In this document: in pieces, positions 1 to 9,084 of the stretch
Numbering within the stretch: the first letter of the stretch is position 1
Layout: every line of letters begins with the position of its first letter
NCBI RefSeq assembly: GCF_000973105.1
Contig: NC_015844.1
Location: 2,104,501 to 2,168,500, forward strand
Length of the DNA stretch: 64,000 nucleotides
From: Zobellia galactanivorans
GTDB lineage: Bacteria; Bacteroidota; Bacteroidia; Flavobacteriales; Flavobacteriaceae
Direction of reading: 5' to 3'
Program-made: the position numbers and the translations under genes
Notes under the pieces: generated by a model
Seen by the model: only the letters and a program-made list of their open reading frames with translations
Databases searched by the model: none
What the model was told of the DNA's origin: nothing

Positions 1-681
1 GAGGTGGGCATGTACAACGCCTGTGTAAAGCTAGCCTTGTTCATGACCTTGTTTTCTACTGCCTTCCGTATGGGGATAGAGCCGTTCTTTTTTAGTCATG
101 CGGGTACGGCAAACCCGCAAAAGGCCTATGCGCAGATCACCAATTATTTTGTGGTATTGGGTAGTGTGATCTTATTGGGGGTCGTCGTTTTCGCCGATGT
201 ACTCAAGGTGCTTTTTGTTAAAAACCCGGCGTATTGGGAAGCCATGTCCGTCGTGCCTATCATACTTTTGGCCAGTTTCTTTCTTGGAATCTACCACAAC
301 CTATCGGTTTGGTACAAGGTGACCGATAAAACACGCTACGGAGCGTTTATTTCTGTTTTCGGGGCACTTATAACCATCGTCGTAAACTATATTTTTATCC
401 CTTATATCGGTTATATGGCCAGTGCCATTGCAACGCTCATGGCCTATGGTAGTATGATGGTGCTATCGTACTATTTGGGAAAATCGCGCTATCCGGTGCC
501 GTACAATTTTAGAAAAATTGTTTTCTATCTGGGGGTTTCCATTCTCTTTTCTATACTGTCCTTTTATATTTTCGATAGGAACTTAATTGTGGGGAGTATC
601 TTATTTTTGTTGTTCCTGGGGTTGGTGTATAAGCTTGAAAAGGATACATTGACACAGATTTTCCTTAGACAGAAGAATTAA
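1..681 (+). CDS. Polysaccharide/lipid-linked oligosaccharide flippase, C-terminal part
   Basis: The reading frame is open at the left edge of the window, so only about 226 C-terminal residues of a longer gene are seen; the family is usually about 480-500 residues. The visible part holds roughly six hydrophobic segments separated by short basic loops, and the motif IEPFFFSHAG followed by a long helix is typical of the second half of Wzx/MATE-like exporters of the polysaccharide biosynthesis family. Such proteins flip lipid-linked glycans across the inner membrane. The next gene, dut, follows after 72 bases on the same strand. The class is well supported by the hydrophobic pattern; the substrate cannot be told. 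Confidence 0.75.
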   Translation, partial: EVGMYNACVKLALFMTLFSTAFRMGIEPFFFSHAGTANPQKAYAQITNYFVVLGSVILLGVVVFADVLKVLFVKNPAYWEAMSVVPIILLASFFLGIYHNLSVWYKVTDKTRYGAFISVFGALITIVVNYIFIPYIGYMASAIATLMAYGSMMVLSYYLGKSRYPVPYNFRKIVFYLGVSILFSILSFYIFDRNLIVGSILFLLFLGLVYKLEKDTLTQIFLRQKN

Positions 682-753
682 ATCTGCCTTCAGGCATCGG
701 ACGTAGATGGCAATGGGCGGATAAGACCAATAGTTGACATTCAAAAACACAGT

Positions 754-1188
754 ATGCAAATAAAGATCATCAACAAATCGCAGCACGAACTTCCCCATTA
801 CGAAACGGGAGCGTCTGCGGGAATGGACCTAAGAGCCAATATTTCCGAATCGGTAACGTTACAACCTCTAGGGCGCGCCATTATTAAAACGGGACTATTT
901 ATAGAGCTTCCGGTCGGTTTTGAGGCCCAAGTGAGGCCAAGGAGTGGCTTGGCCGCTAAAAAAGGAATTACCGTATTGAATGCCCCGGGCACGGTAGATG
1001 CCGACTATCGTGGTGAAATTGGTGTGATCTTGGTCAACCTTTCCAACGAAAGCTTTACCGTGGAAAATGGTGAACGTATCGCGCAATTGGTAATTGCCAA
1101 ACACGAACGCGCCGAATGGGAGGAAGTAAAAGAATTATCGGAAACCGCCAGAGGTGAGGGTGGATTCGGAAGTACCGGTGTTAAATAG
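754..1188 (+). CDS. dut: Deoxyuridine 5'-triphosphate nucleotidohydrolase (dUTPase)
   Basis: Hydrolyses dUTP to dUMP and pyrophosphate, keeping uracil out of DNA and feeding thymidylate synthesis. All five conserved motifs of the trimeric family are visible in order: [10 protein letters not shown] near residue 20, [10 protein letters not shown] near 63, the [13 protein letters not shown] uracil-binding loop with the catalytic Asp near 80, NGERIAQLV near 110, and the C-terminal [11 protein letters not shown]-loop-like arm. The 144-residue length is normal. It lies between the flippase gene and a TPR gene on the same strand, with 35 bases to the next gene, so it is probably part of a housekeeping operon. 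Confidence 0.97.
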   Translation: MQIKIINKSQHELPHYETGASAGMDLRANISESVTLQPLGRAIIKTGLFIELPVGFEAQVRPRSGLAAKKGITVLNAPGTVDADYRGEIGVILVNLSNESFTVENGERIAQLVIAKHERAEWEEVKELSETARGEGGFGSTGVK

Positions 1189-1223
1189 GCAAGGGCTAAC
1201 ATAGTATTTACCTTGGGTATCAA

Positions 1224-2165
1224 ATGAAAACGAGACAGCTTATATTGCTATTTGTAGGGGGATTTTTTTGGGTCTCCCTATTGGCGTATGCCCAAGAAAC
1301 GCCCACTATAGATGAAAACCAGAGTGCCGAAGTTTTTTTGGAGGATTATTCGGACGACTTTCAAGAGAAATTTTTTGAAGCCCTGAAGCAAAAGGGTATC
1401 GAGAACTATGATAGGGCCATTAATCTCATGCTCGAGTGCAAACAGCTCGACGCCGAAAACGATGTGGTAGACCATGAGCTCGCAAAGCTCTATTTAAAGG
1501 AAAAACAATATCCTGTGGCCGAAGAGTATGCCTTGGCCGCACTTTTGGCCCGGCCCGACAATCCTTGGTATGTCGATACTTACGTTGATATCGCGTTGAA
1601 GCAGCAAAAATCCGTAGATTCCTCAAGGGAGCAATTGCCTTTTGACAATGTAAAATTTAAGGAAAACCTCGCCCTGATTTTCTTCAGGAAGGGAAGGGCC
1701 AAGGAGGCACAGTCCGTTTTAAAGGAAACACCTAAGTCTAGTTTTACCCAACAGCTTTCCATAAAAGTGGCCGATTTAATCGAGGCACAGGAAGCCGCGG
1801 CCAGCAAAAGTTCCTTTACCTTCTCCAATGACGGCGGTTCTGAATCGGGGTCTTTTGAGCAATATAGAAGCCGTATTCAAGGAATGCTTCAAACCAAGAA
1901 TTACCTCGCCTTAGACCGGGTTGCGGCCGAAGCCTTGGAAAGTTATCCTTCGCAACCTTATTTTTATTACGCCCAAGGACTTGCCCTAAACAGGAAAGGA
2001 AGGGCACGCGAAGCCATTGAAACGCTTGAAGCGGGACTTGATTACTTGGTGGGCGATATCTCCCTGGCCAACAAATTTTATCAAGAGCTGTCCGATGCTT
2101 ATAATTCCATTAACAATTCAGTCAAGGCAAATATGTATCTTCGTAAGATAAAATCCGGGTTTTAA
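1224..2165 (+). CDS. Exported tetratricopeptide-repeat protein
   Basis: A 313-residue protein with an N-terminal signal peptide (hydrophobic stretch in residues 5-22 ending in AYA-QE). Helical repeats with the TPR spacing of small and aromatic residues are visible near residues 45-115 (for example ALKQKGIENYDRAINL and LAKLYLKEKQYPVAEEYAL), again near 140-170, and near 240-305. TPR proteins act as protein-protein scaffolds; this one should sit in the periplasm. It is 15 bases from a DUF4292 lipoprotein gene and two genes from an EnvC-like protein, which suggests an envelope assembly role, but no partner can be named from the sequence. Confidence 0.8.
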   Translation: MKTRQLILLFVGGFFWVSLLAYAQETPTIDENQSAEVFLEDYSDDFQEKFFEALKQKGIENYDRAINLMLECKQLDAENDVVDHELAKLYLKEKQYPVAEEYALAALLARPDNPWYVDTYVDIALKQQKSVDSSREQLPFDNVKFKENLALIFFRKGRAKEAQSVLKETPKSSFTQQLSIKVADLIEAQEAAASKSSFTFSNDGGSESGSFEQYRSRIQGMLQTKNYLALDRVAAEALESYPSQPYFYYAQGLALNRKGRAREAIETLEAGLDYLVGDISLANKFYQELSDAYNSINNSVKANMYLRKIKSGF

Positions 2166-2180
2166 ACTGTTACAAAAATT

Positions 2181-2975
2181 ATGGCCTTACCATTGCGAAT
2201 TGTCTTGCGCTTGATGGCGCTTGTTGTACTATCCCTTTCTCTTTCCTGTAAGTCGAACAAGGTTTTGGCAGATGGAAAGGTCGATGGCAATCTTTCGGCG
2301 AAGGCCATAGTTAAAAACCATTATGCCAATACTACCGATTTCAATACCTTGAGCGGTAAAATGCGTATTGATTATTCCGACGGTGAATCGACACAAGGGG
2401 TTTCGGTTAGCTTGCGTATGGAAAAGGACAAGGCCATTTGGATGAGTGCCCCCTTGGGCATGGTCAAGGCTTATATTACCCCGGGAAGGGTTACTTTCTA
2501 CAACAAACTGCAGAACGAGTATTTTGATGGTGATTTTGCTTATTTGAGCAAGTTCTTAGGTACTGAACTCGATTTTGAGCAGGTGCAGAACCTTCTAATG
2601 GGCCAGGCCCTTTTTAACCTTAAAGAAGCAAAGTACGATGCTACCGTGGTTAATGGTGATTATCAGTTGAAGCCTAAAAAAGCCATGGAATTGTTCAAGG
2701 TCGTTTTTCAGATAGAACCGAAAAACTTTAAGATGGCCTCACAACAGCTCTCGCAACCCTTAAAGAAAAGATTGCTGCAGGTCAACTATACCGATTATCA
2801 AAAAATAGGAAAATATATTCTTCCCCAACGTATTGCCGTTGCGGCCATAGAGGGTGCCGACCGAAATACGGTAGATATCGAATATCGCAATATCGAATTT
2901 GACCAACCCATGAACTTTCCATATAAAATACCGAAAGGTTTTAAAGAAATCACACTAACTGACGATGCGCGGTAA
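2181..2975 (+). CDS. DUF4292 family lipoprotein
   Basis: 264 residues with a hydrophobic leader and a lipobox LSLSC (Cys23), so it is a likely lipoprotein. The body is beta-rich with no membrane segment and resembles the DUF4292 family of Bacteroidota, whose fold is thought to be LolA/LolB-like (this is family knowledge recalled, not computed). If so, it may help carry lipids or lipoproteins to the outer membrane. Its stop overlaps the start of the EnvC-like gene by 11 bases, a sign of translational coupling. The function remains unproven. Confidence 0.75.
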   Translation: MALPLRIVLRLMALVVLSLSLSCKSNKVLADGKVDGNLSAKAIVKNHYANTTDFNTLSGKMRIDYSDGESTQGVSVSLRMEKDKAIWMSAPLGMVKAYITPGRVTFYNKLQNEYFDGDFAYLSKFLGTELDFEQVQNLLMGQALFNLKEAKYDATVVNGDYQLKPKKAMELFKVVFQIEPKNFKMASQQLSQPLKKRLLQVNYTDYQKIGKYILPQRIAVAAIEGADRNTVDIEYRNIEFDQPMNFPYKIPKGFKEITLTDDAR

Positions 2976-4194
2976 TAAGTACTTTCTTGTTATTTTTCTT
3001 GGTTTCTGTTTATTTGGATGGAGCACGCTTTGTGCCCAAAGCGAAGAGCAGGAGGCCTTAGAGGCCAAACGCGAACAGTTGCAAAAGGAAATAGAGCAGA
3101 TCAATTACTTGCTTTTTGACCAAAAGAAGAAAAAAGGCAATGTTCTCGATCAAATGGAAGCCCTTGACAATAAGATAAAGGTGCGCCAAAAGCTTATCGA
3201 TGTTACCAATCAACAATCGAATTTGCTGAACAAGAAAATCAATGATAATATTCGTGTCATTACCAAATTGAGGGAAGAATTGGAAGCGCTCAAGGATGAT
3301 TACGCCATGATGATACAAAAGGGGTATCAGAGTAAGATCCAGCAGAGTAAATTAATGTTCCTTCTTTCCTCCGAAAATTTTTATCAAGCCTTTAAGCGGA
3401 TGCAGTATATCAAGCAATACACCGAGTTTAGGCGTAAACAGGGGGAGAAAATTGTGGTCAAGACCGAAGAGTTGGGCAAGCTTAATGCGGGACTTACCAT
3501 ACAACGAAAAGAAAAGGAACGTTTGGTGGCCGAGAACTTGAAGGCAAAGAAGGCCATGACTGCCGAAAAGAAGGCCCACCAAGAACTTTTGGGGTCTATT
3601 CGTAAGAGTGAGACCAAATATGCGGCCCAAATACGCGATAAACAAAATCAAGCCAAGCAAATCGATCGTCAAATCGAACGTTTGATCCGTGAGGCCATCG
3701 CCGCGTCGAACAAAGACAGCGGAAAGAAAAGTGATGATCCGAGTAAATTCTTATTGACGCCGGAGGCCGCTATTGTTGCCAATAGTTTTACCGCCAATAA
3801 GGGCCGTTTGATATGGCCGGTGGAGAAAGGGTTTAAGAGCCAAGGTTTCGGTGTTTATGCCGATGCCATTTACCCGGGAATAAAACACCAGAGTAACGGG
3901 GTCATCATAACTACCGACCAAGGGGCGAAGGCGAGGGCTATTTTTAGGGGAGAGGTTATAGCCATTCTGTCTATACCGGGGGGGAATAAGGCCGTGCAAT
4001 TGAAGCATGGTAACTTTATCAGTACCTATTATAACCTTTCCAAACTCTATGTTAAGAAGGGAGATCGCGTTGAAGCCAAAACCGAATTGGGCGAGATTTA
4101 TACCAATCGGTCTAACGGACAGACCAAATTGAAGTTTTACTTACACCAGAACACTTCCAAGCTCAATCCAGAGGAGTGGGTGTATCAATTATAG
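2965..4194 (+). CDS. EnvC-like murein hydrolase activator (coiled coil plus degenerate LytM domain)
   Basis: 409 residues: signal peptide (about 1-25), a long charged coiled coil (about 26-255) and a C-terminal LytM/M23 domain (about 275-405). In active M23 peptidases the zinc ligands lie in HxxxD, HG...YxHL and LHFE motifs. Here the first reads HQSNG with the Asp replaced by Gly, the second has YYNLS in place of YxHLS, and the third reads LKFYL with Lys in place of His. The domain is therefore probably non-catalytic, as in E. coli EnvC, which activates N-acetylmuramoyl-L-alanine amidases at division. The start overlaps the DUF4292 gene. Assignment to the family is firm; the amidase partner is unknown. 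Confidence 0.88.
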   Translation: MRGNKYFLVIFLGFCLFGWSTLCAQSEEQEALEAKREQLQKEIEQINYLLFDQKKKKGNVLDQMEALDNKIKVRQKLIDVTNQQSNLLNKKINDNIRVITKLREELEALKDDYAMMIQKGYQSKIQQSKLMFLLSSENFYQAFKRMQYIKQYTEFRRKQGEKIVVKTEELGKLNAGLTIQRKEKERLVAENLKAKKAMTAEKKAHQELLGSIRKSETKYAAQIRDKQNQAKQIDRQIERLIREAIAASNKDSGKKSDDPSKFLLTPEAAIVANSFTANKGRLIWPVEKGFKSQGFGVYADAIYPGIKHQSNGVIITTDQGAKARAIFRGEVIAILSIPGGNKAVQLKHGNFISTYYNLSKLYVKKGDRVEAKTELGEIYTNRSNGQTKLKFYLHQNTSKLNPEEWVYQL

Positions 4195-4201
4195 GAATGA
4201 T

Positions 4202-5044
4202 ATGAAGAAGATAACAGACTTACAGGGCACATTTGCATTAAACAATGGGGTAGAAATCCCTTATTTAGGCTTGGGAACGTATTTGGCCGATAATGACCAA
4301 GATGTGGTTGATGCGGTTAAAACGGCTTTGAACCTGGGTTATAGACATATTGATACTGCCGCAATATATAAAAATGAAGAGGGGGTTGGCAAGGGAATTC
4401 GGCAAAGTAATGTCGCGCGCGAAGAGGTGTTCTTGGTGTCTAAGGTATGGAATGCCGATCAGGGCTATGAAAGCACTTTAAAGGCTTTTGAGGCGAGTTT
4501 GGAGCGTCTGGGGGTAGAATACCTCGATTTGTATCTAATTCATTGGCCAGTGGCCGGAAAATACAAGGATACTTGGCGTGCCATGGAGAAGTTGTACCGC
4601 GAAAAGCGTATTCGGGCGATCGGTGTGAGCAACTTTTTACGACATCACCTAGAAGACTTGCTTGAAACGGCCGAAATTGTCCCAATGGTCAATCAAATGG
4701 AATTCCATCCATATTTGGTGCAACAAGACCTGATCGATTTTTGCAATGACAAGGGGGTTCAGTACGAATCTTGGTCGCCTTTTATGCACGGAAAGGTCTT
4801 TGATGCAAAGTCCGATGTCTTTGATGGGCTGACCGGCAAATACAATAAATCCATTGCACAGATTATTTTGCGCTACAATCTACAGAAGGGCATAGTGGTA
4901 ATTCCGAAATCGATACATGAAAATAGGATCAAGTCCAATGCCGATATTTTCGACTTTGAACTTACTCATTCGGATATCAACTATCTAGATAGTCTCGATA
5001 AAGGTGAGCGCACCGGACCCGATCCCGACAATTTCGATTTTTAA
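4202..5044 (+). CDS. Aldo/keto reductase
   Basis: A 280-residue NADPH-dependent carbonyl reductase of the AKR superfamily. The catalytic tetrad is visible as Asp51 and Tyr56 in HIDTAAIYKNE, Lys81 in LVSKVWN and His114 in LIHWP. The C-terminal part contains the nucleotide-binding VIPKSIHENRIKSN segment. It resembles the 2,5-diketo-gluconate reductase / methylglyoxal reductase branch, but the substrate cannot be fixed from sequence. It begins 7 bases after the EnvC-like gene, yet functionally it looks unrelated to envelope work. Confidence 0.93.
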   Translation: MKKITDLQGTFALNNGVEIPYLGLGTYLADNDQDVVDAVKTALNLGYRHIDTAAIYKNEEGVGKGIRQSNVAREEVFLVSKVWNADQGYESTLKAFEASLERLGVEYLDLYLIHWPVAGKYKDTWRAMEKLYREKRIRAIGVSNFLRHHLEDLLETAEIVPMVNQMEFHPYLVQQDLIDFCNDKGVQYESWSPFMHGKVFDAKSDVFDGLTGKYNKSIAQIILRYNLQKGIVVIPKSIHENRIKSNADIFDFELTHSDINYLDSLDKGERTGPDPDNFDF

Positions 5045-5051
5045 AGAAGGG

Positions 5052-5564
5052 TTATTCCATGAACAATGCCTTTAGTTCGGTGGCATCGTGAGGTTTCATT
5101 TTTCCAGCCAAGACAAGGCTTAATTGCTTTCTGCGCAAAGCGCCATCGTAGCGTTCTTGCTCGAGCTGGGTCTCGGGTTGTAAAGGGGGCACTACCGTAG
5201 GCCTTCCGGTATCGTCAACGGCTACAAAGGTGTATATGGCTTCGTTTGCCTTTGATTTTTCACCTGTAAAACGATCTTCCATCCACACATCGATATAAAC
5301 CTCCATAGAGGTCTTAAAAGCCCGTGAAACTGCTGCTTCTACCGTGAGAACGCTTCCTACGGGCACGGATTGGTTAAAGGCTACATGGTTCACCGAAGCG
5401 GTAACCGTAATACGACGGCTATGGCGACGAGCGGCTATACTTGCGGCACGGTCCATTCGGGCCAATAATTCGCCTCCAAAGAGATTGTTAAGGGGGTTGG
5501 TCTCACTGGGGAGTACCATATCGGTCAGTATCGTTCTAGAATCGCTGGGATTTTTAGCCTGCAT
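5052..5564 (-). CDS. Acyl-CoA thioesterase, YciA-like hotdog fold
   Basis: 170 residues with one hotdog domain over about residues 8-125. The family motif NPLNNLFGGELLARMD is present near residue 24, with the conserved Gly-Gly and the Asp of the active site, followed by AASIAARRHS. These enzymes hydrolyse acyl-CoA thioesters to free acid and CoA in the cytoplasm. The basic C-terminal tail after residue 130 is longer than in the shortest members. The gene converges on the aldo/keto reductase gene with only 7 bases between stops, and no clear terminator lies between them. Confidence 0.9.
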   Translation of the reverse strand: MQAKNPSDSRTILTDMVLPSETNPLNNLFGGELLARMDRAASIAARRHSRRITVTASVNHVAFNQSVPVGSVLTVEAAVSRAFKTSMEVYIDVWMEDRFTGEKSKANEAIYTFVAVDDTGRPTVVPPLQPETQLEQERYDGALRRKQLSLVLAGKMKPHDATELKALFME

Positions 5565-5692
5565 AAATCAATTTTTTGTCAAAGATACTTTTTTTAATGG
5601 GCTCCATAGCAGAACCTTTTCGCCTTGGGCAAGTTGAAAAAAAGATGGACTATTGAACGTTTTAGGCGTAAAACCGTAAGTCTAAAGGAATG

Positions 5693-6652
5693 TTAGTGGC
5701 TTGATTTTAACCAAGCATCCTTTTGGGTAAGCTTGATTTCACGAAGGGCCATTAACGCTTTGTTCGGGTCGGTAAAGCTGTCGTAGGCCACCAAGTACAG
5801 GCCGAACGGATTCGTTCCTATATAAGATGGATTGTATCCCTTCTGCTTTAATTCCTCTATTTTTCTGTCGGCGTTGGTACGGTATCGGAATGCCCCGGCA
5901 ATAATGTGGTGCATGCGTTTCTCCGCTTTATCGGCCGCTTCTTTTTTGGAAGTTTTAAGCGTAATCGTGGGTAGTTCTAATGGTTGTGCATCAAAGAATG
6001 TGGCTTCTTGAATGCGTTTTGAAACCTGTTCTTGGGCTTCTTCGCGAGCTAACTGTTGGTTGTTCGCGTTAGATTTGTAAAACTGAAATCCTGTAACGCC
6101 CAATGTTAAGGCAATCAAAGCGACCGCAGCATACTTTAAGTATGGGCGAAGGGTCAGGGTTTCCCGCTTTTCCGGTGTAAATGCCAAAGGAATGCTTTCC
6201 TCCAACTGAGACACTTCTTCTTTTAAGACCTCTCGGGTTACCGGTGCGGAAACAAAAGAGGACATTCCGAAGGAAGAGGTCAGGTAGTTGACATTTCCGG
6301 AGGGTTGAAACTGTATTTTATTTTCTGAGCTGAACCAAAGGGTTCCGATATCGGCCAATTGCAATTGACCGCCTTTTTTTAATTCCGCTTTCCACTCGGT
6401 CACAATTTCGTTGACCTGCCCGAGCATTTCCTCAAAGGAAATATTTTGTGCCTCGGCAGCGTATGAAACCAAAAGGCCGTCATTAGACAATAACTGTTGG
6501 TTGAATGAAACGGTTTTTACTGGAGGGTAAAAAGTATTGGTGCTCTCATGTATGACAGCAGATTTCTGTTCGGTTAAAAAAGCACCGAAGCCTGGCACAA
6601 CTACACAGTTGTACCTGTACATTAACTCAGATATATAGCGTTCTAATCCCAT
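5693..6652 (-). CDS. HU-CCDC81/SPOR domain membrane protein
   Basis: About 319 residues. The N-terminus (LERYISELMYRYNCVVVPGFGAF, here given only as its landmarks LERY and VPGFGAF) matches the Bacteroidota HU-CCDC81 domains, a DNA-binding-like fold in two parts (about 1-60 and 65-125). A single membrane helix follows near residues 170-190, then a coiled linker and a C-terminal SPOR domain (about 245-319) of the kind that binds denuded peptidoglycan at division sites. The start is the ATG at 6650-6652; the longer open frame would start with TTG. The topology puts the HU-like part in the cytoplasm and SPOR in the periplasm. Confidence 0.88.
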   Translation of the reverse strand: MGLERYISELMYRYNCVVVPGFGAFLTEQKSAVIHESTNTFYPPVKTVSFNQQLLSNDGLLVSYAAEAQNISFEEMLGQVNEIVTEWKAELKKGGQLQLADIGTLWFSSENKIQFQPSGNVNYLTSSFGMSSFVSAPVTREVLKEEVSQLEESIPLAFTPEKRETLTLRPYLKYAAVALIALTLGVTGFQFYKSNANNQQLAREEAQEQVSKRIQEATFFDAQPLELPTITLKTSKKEAADKAEKRMHHIIAGAFRYRTNADRKIEELKQKGYNPSYIGTNPFGLYLVAYDSFTDPNKALMALREIKLTQKDAWLKSSH

Positions 6653-6757
6653 ATGACGCAAATATGGAAAAAATTATAGGGTAAGACTAGAGTCCACCTC
6701 ACTTTTTATTAACATTATAATTTGTGTATTTTGTGGATAACTTTGATGCTAGTATAA

Positions 6758-7861
6758 ATGATTACAGATGAATTGCTTGCGATTTTGCGCTTACAAAGTG
6801 TTCCGAAAATTGGAGATGTAACCATTAAAAAGCTTATTGAGCATTGTGGTAGTGCCCAAGCCGTTTTTGAGGAAAAACGACACCATCTCTTAAAGATCGA
6901 TGGTATTGGCACACATATCTTAAAAGGTTTGCACGATGGGGAACATCAAGAAGCCGCAGAACGCGAATATGGTTATATCCAAAAGAACCAGATTGGTTTT
7001 TCGTATTTTAAAGATGCCGATTATCCCAGCTATCTAAAGCACTGTATCGATAGTCCGGTATTGCTCTACAAAAGAGGTAATATTAATTTGGAGGGCCGAA
7101 GGCTTATCAGTATTGTGGGCACTCGTAAGATTACAAGTTATGGCACTGCCTTCTGTGAAAAGTTTATTGAGGAAATAGCGCCCTTGAATCCCGTTATCGT
7201 AAGTGGTTTTGCCTACGGGGTGGATATTACCGCGCAAAAGGCCGCCATCAAACATGGTTTGCAAACCATAGGATGTCTGGCCCATGGCCTCAACCAAATC
7301 TATCCCGAAGCCCATAGCAAGTATGTCAGTGATGTAGAGAAGAATGGAGGGTTTTACACCGAATTTCGCAGTACGACCCGGCCCGATAGGGAGAATTTTT
7401 TAAAACGAAACCGCATTATCGCCGGTATGACGGAAGCTACGGTGGTCATTGAATCGGCCGAAAGAGGGGGGAGTTTGGTCACGGCCGATATTGCCAACAG
7501 TTATAATCGCGAGGTCTTTGCCGTACCGGGAAGGGCGCAGGACAAGTACAGTTCGGGTTGTAACAATCTTATAAAACAGCAAAAGGCACATATACTCACT
7601 TCCGCTGCCGATTTGGTATATCTCCTAGGATGGGATGTGGCCGAGAAAGAAACCAAGCCCGTTCAAAAACAGCTCTTCGTGGATCTTGAGCCTGACGAAC
7701 AATCGATATATGATTATTTACAAAAGAATGGAAAGCAATTGCTCGATAGTATTGCCTTGGAATGTCGCTTACCTGTCTTTAAGGCTTCTTCTACTTTGTT
7801 AAATATGGAAATGAAGGGCGTTGTGCGTCCTTTGCCCGGAAAATTGTTCGAAGCGATTTAA
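6758..7861 (+). CDS. dprA: DNA processing protein DprA
   Basis: 367 residues. DprA binds incoming single-stranded DNA and loads RecA during natural transformation. An N-terminal helix-hairpin-helix region is seen near residues 15-65 (HHLLKIDGIGTHIL), then the Rossmann-like core with SIVGTRKITSYG near 115, VSGFAYGVD near 148 and the NRIIAGMTEATVVIESAERGG region near 215 (cited by landmarks), and a C-terminal winged-helix-like domain from about 305. The gene is divergent from the HU-SPOR gene. A TAACTTTG box lies 12 bases before the ATG, but without a well-placed -33 element. Confidence 0.96.
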   Translation: MITDELLAILRLQSVPKIGDVTIKKLIEHCGSAQAVFEEKRHHLLKIDGIGTHILKGLHDGEHQEAAEREYGYIQKNQIGFSYFKDADYPSYLKHCIDSPVLLYKRGNINLEGRRLISIVGTRKITSYGTAFCEKFIEEIAPLNPVIVSGFAYGVDITAQKAAIKHGLQTIGCLAHGLNQIYPEAHSKYVSDVEKNGGFYTEFRSTTRPDRENFLKRNRIIAGMTEATVVIESAERGGSLVTADIANSYNREVFAVPGRAQDKYSSGCNNLIKQQKAHILTSAADLVYLLGWDVAEKETKPVQKQLFVDLEPDEQSIYDYLQKNGKQLLDSIALECRLPVFKASSTLLNMEMKGVVRPLPGKLFEAI

Positions 7862-8011
7862 CAAAACCGGAAGCTGTGATGATGGGTCAACCGACCAACG
7901 AGTCTGTAAAGTTGGTGTATGCCGGTGCTGTATCGGTATAAATGACGGTTATCGATAAAAAACCTCCCCAAGACGAAAGGTTTATGAATATGGGGAAGAC
8001 CGTATAAAAAC

Positions 8012-8035
8012 AAAACCGACCCTGAGGTCGGTTTT
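8012..8035. terminator. Bidirectional intrinsic terminator between dprA and trpS
   Basis: A 10-bp stem AAAACCGACC / GGTCGGTTTT with the 4-base loop CTGA lies between two convergent genes, with A and T runs on the two sides so that it can work on both strands. The ACCGAC core of the stem recurs in other hairpins of this window (27015, 30788, 62437). Confidence 0.85.
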
Positions 8036-8043
8036 GTTAAATT

Positions 8044-9012
8044 TTAGTATCCTAGTTTTTCACGTACTCTTTGAAGTACCCCATCGGCTACTTTGCCGGC
8101 TTTTTCCGCGCCGATCGCCAATGCTTCGTCTACTTCTTGGGTGTTGTTCATGTAGTACTCGTATTTTTCCCGGGCATCGCCAAATTTGTTGACAATGACT
8201 TCGTAAAGCGCTTGTTTGGCATGGCCGTACCCGTAGTTCCCCGCAAGGTAGTTGGCACTCATTTCTTCAATTTGTTCTTGAGTGGCCAGTAATTTGTACA
8301 GGGCGAATACATTGTCTTTCGTTGGGTCTTTTGGGTCTTCCATGGGGGTGCTGTCGGTCTGTATGCCCATGATCTGTTTCCTCAGCTTTTTATCGGTCTG
8401 GAAAAGGTTGATCAAGTTGCCCCTGCTCTTGCTCATTTTTTCTCCGTCGGTTCCAGGAACGTACATGGTGGTCTCTTGTACCTTTCCTTCAGGAAGTACG
8501 AAGGTTTCTCCCAATTGGGCATGAAAACGCGAAGCCACGTCGCGGGTAATTTCAATATGCTGCATTTGGTCTTTTCCTACCGGAACGATATTGGCATCGT
8601 ACAGAAGAATATCGGCGGCCATCAACATCGGATAGGTAAAGAGTCCGGCATTGACATCCTCTAGGCGGTCCGCCTTGTCTTTGAACGAATGTGCCAAGGT
8701 CAATCGTTGATATGGAAAGAAACAGCTTAGGTACCAAGAGAGCTCGGTGGTCTGTGGGACATCGCTCTGACGGTAAAAAACGGTCTTTTCAATATCCAGT
8801 CCGAAAGCCAGCCAAGTAGAAGCTATGGCATAGGTGTTTTTTCGAAGTTCTTCCGCATTTTTGATCTGTGTGAGCGAATGTAGGTCCGCAATGAACAAAA
8901 ACGATTCGTTCTTTGGGTCCTGCGCCATGTCTATTGCGGGCATAATAGCGCCCAAAATGTTTCCTAGGTGCGGAATGCCCGTACTCTGTATTCCTGTTAA
9001 GATTCTAGCCAT
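8044..9012 (-). CDS. trpS: Tryptophanyl-tRNA synthetase
   Basis: 322 residues, a class I aminoacyl-tRNA synthetase that charges tRNA-Trp. The HIGH-type motif appears as PHLGN near residue 15 and the KMSKS motif as KMSKSRGN near residue 190. The sequence GTDGEKMSKS and the DILLYDANIVPVGKDQMQH segment are typical of bacterial TrpS. I take MARILTGIQ as the start (ATG on the minus strand at 9010-9012), because the eight residues before it match nothing in the family. It converges on dprA with a shared terminator and is divergent from plsC. Confidence 0.97.
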   Translation of the reverse strand: MARILTGIQSTGIPHLGNILGAIMPAIDMAQDPKNESFLFIADLHSLTQIKNAEELRKNTYAIASTWLAFGLDIEKTVFYRQSDVPQTTELSWYLSCFFPYQRLTLAHSFKDKADRLEDVNAGLFTYPMLMAADILLYDANIVPVGKDQMQHIEITRDVASRFHAQLGETFVLPEGKVQETTMYVPGTDGEKMSKSRGNLINLFQTDKKLRKQIMGIQTDSTPMEDPKDPTKDNVFALYKLLATQEQIEEMSANYLAGNYGYGHAKQALYEVIVNKFGDAREKYEYYMNNTQEVDEALAIGAEKAGKVADGVLQRVREKLGY

Positions 9013-9084
9013 TTGTCGATTTTCAAAGGAGCACAAAGATAAAAGAAATCGATTATACCTGATAAAATTGTTACTTTTGATTTT

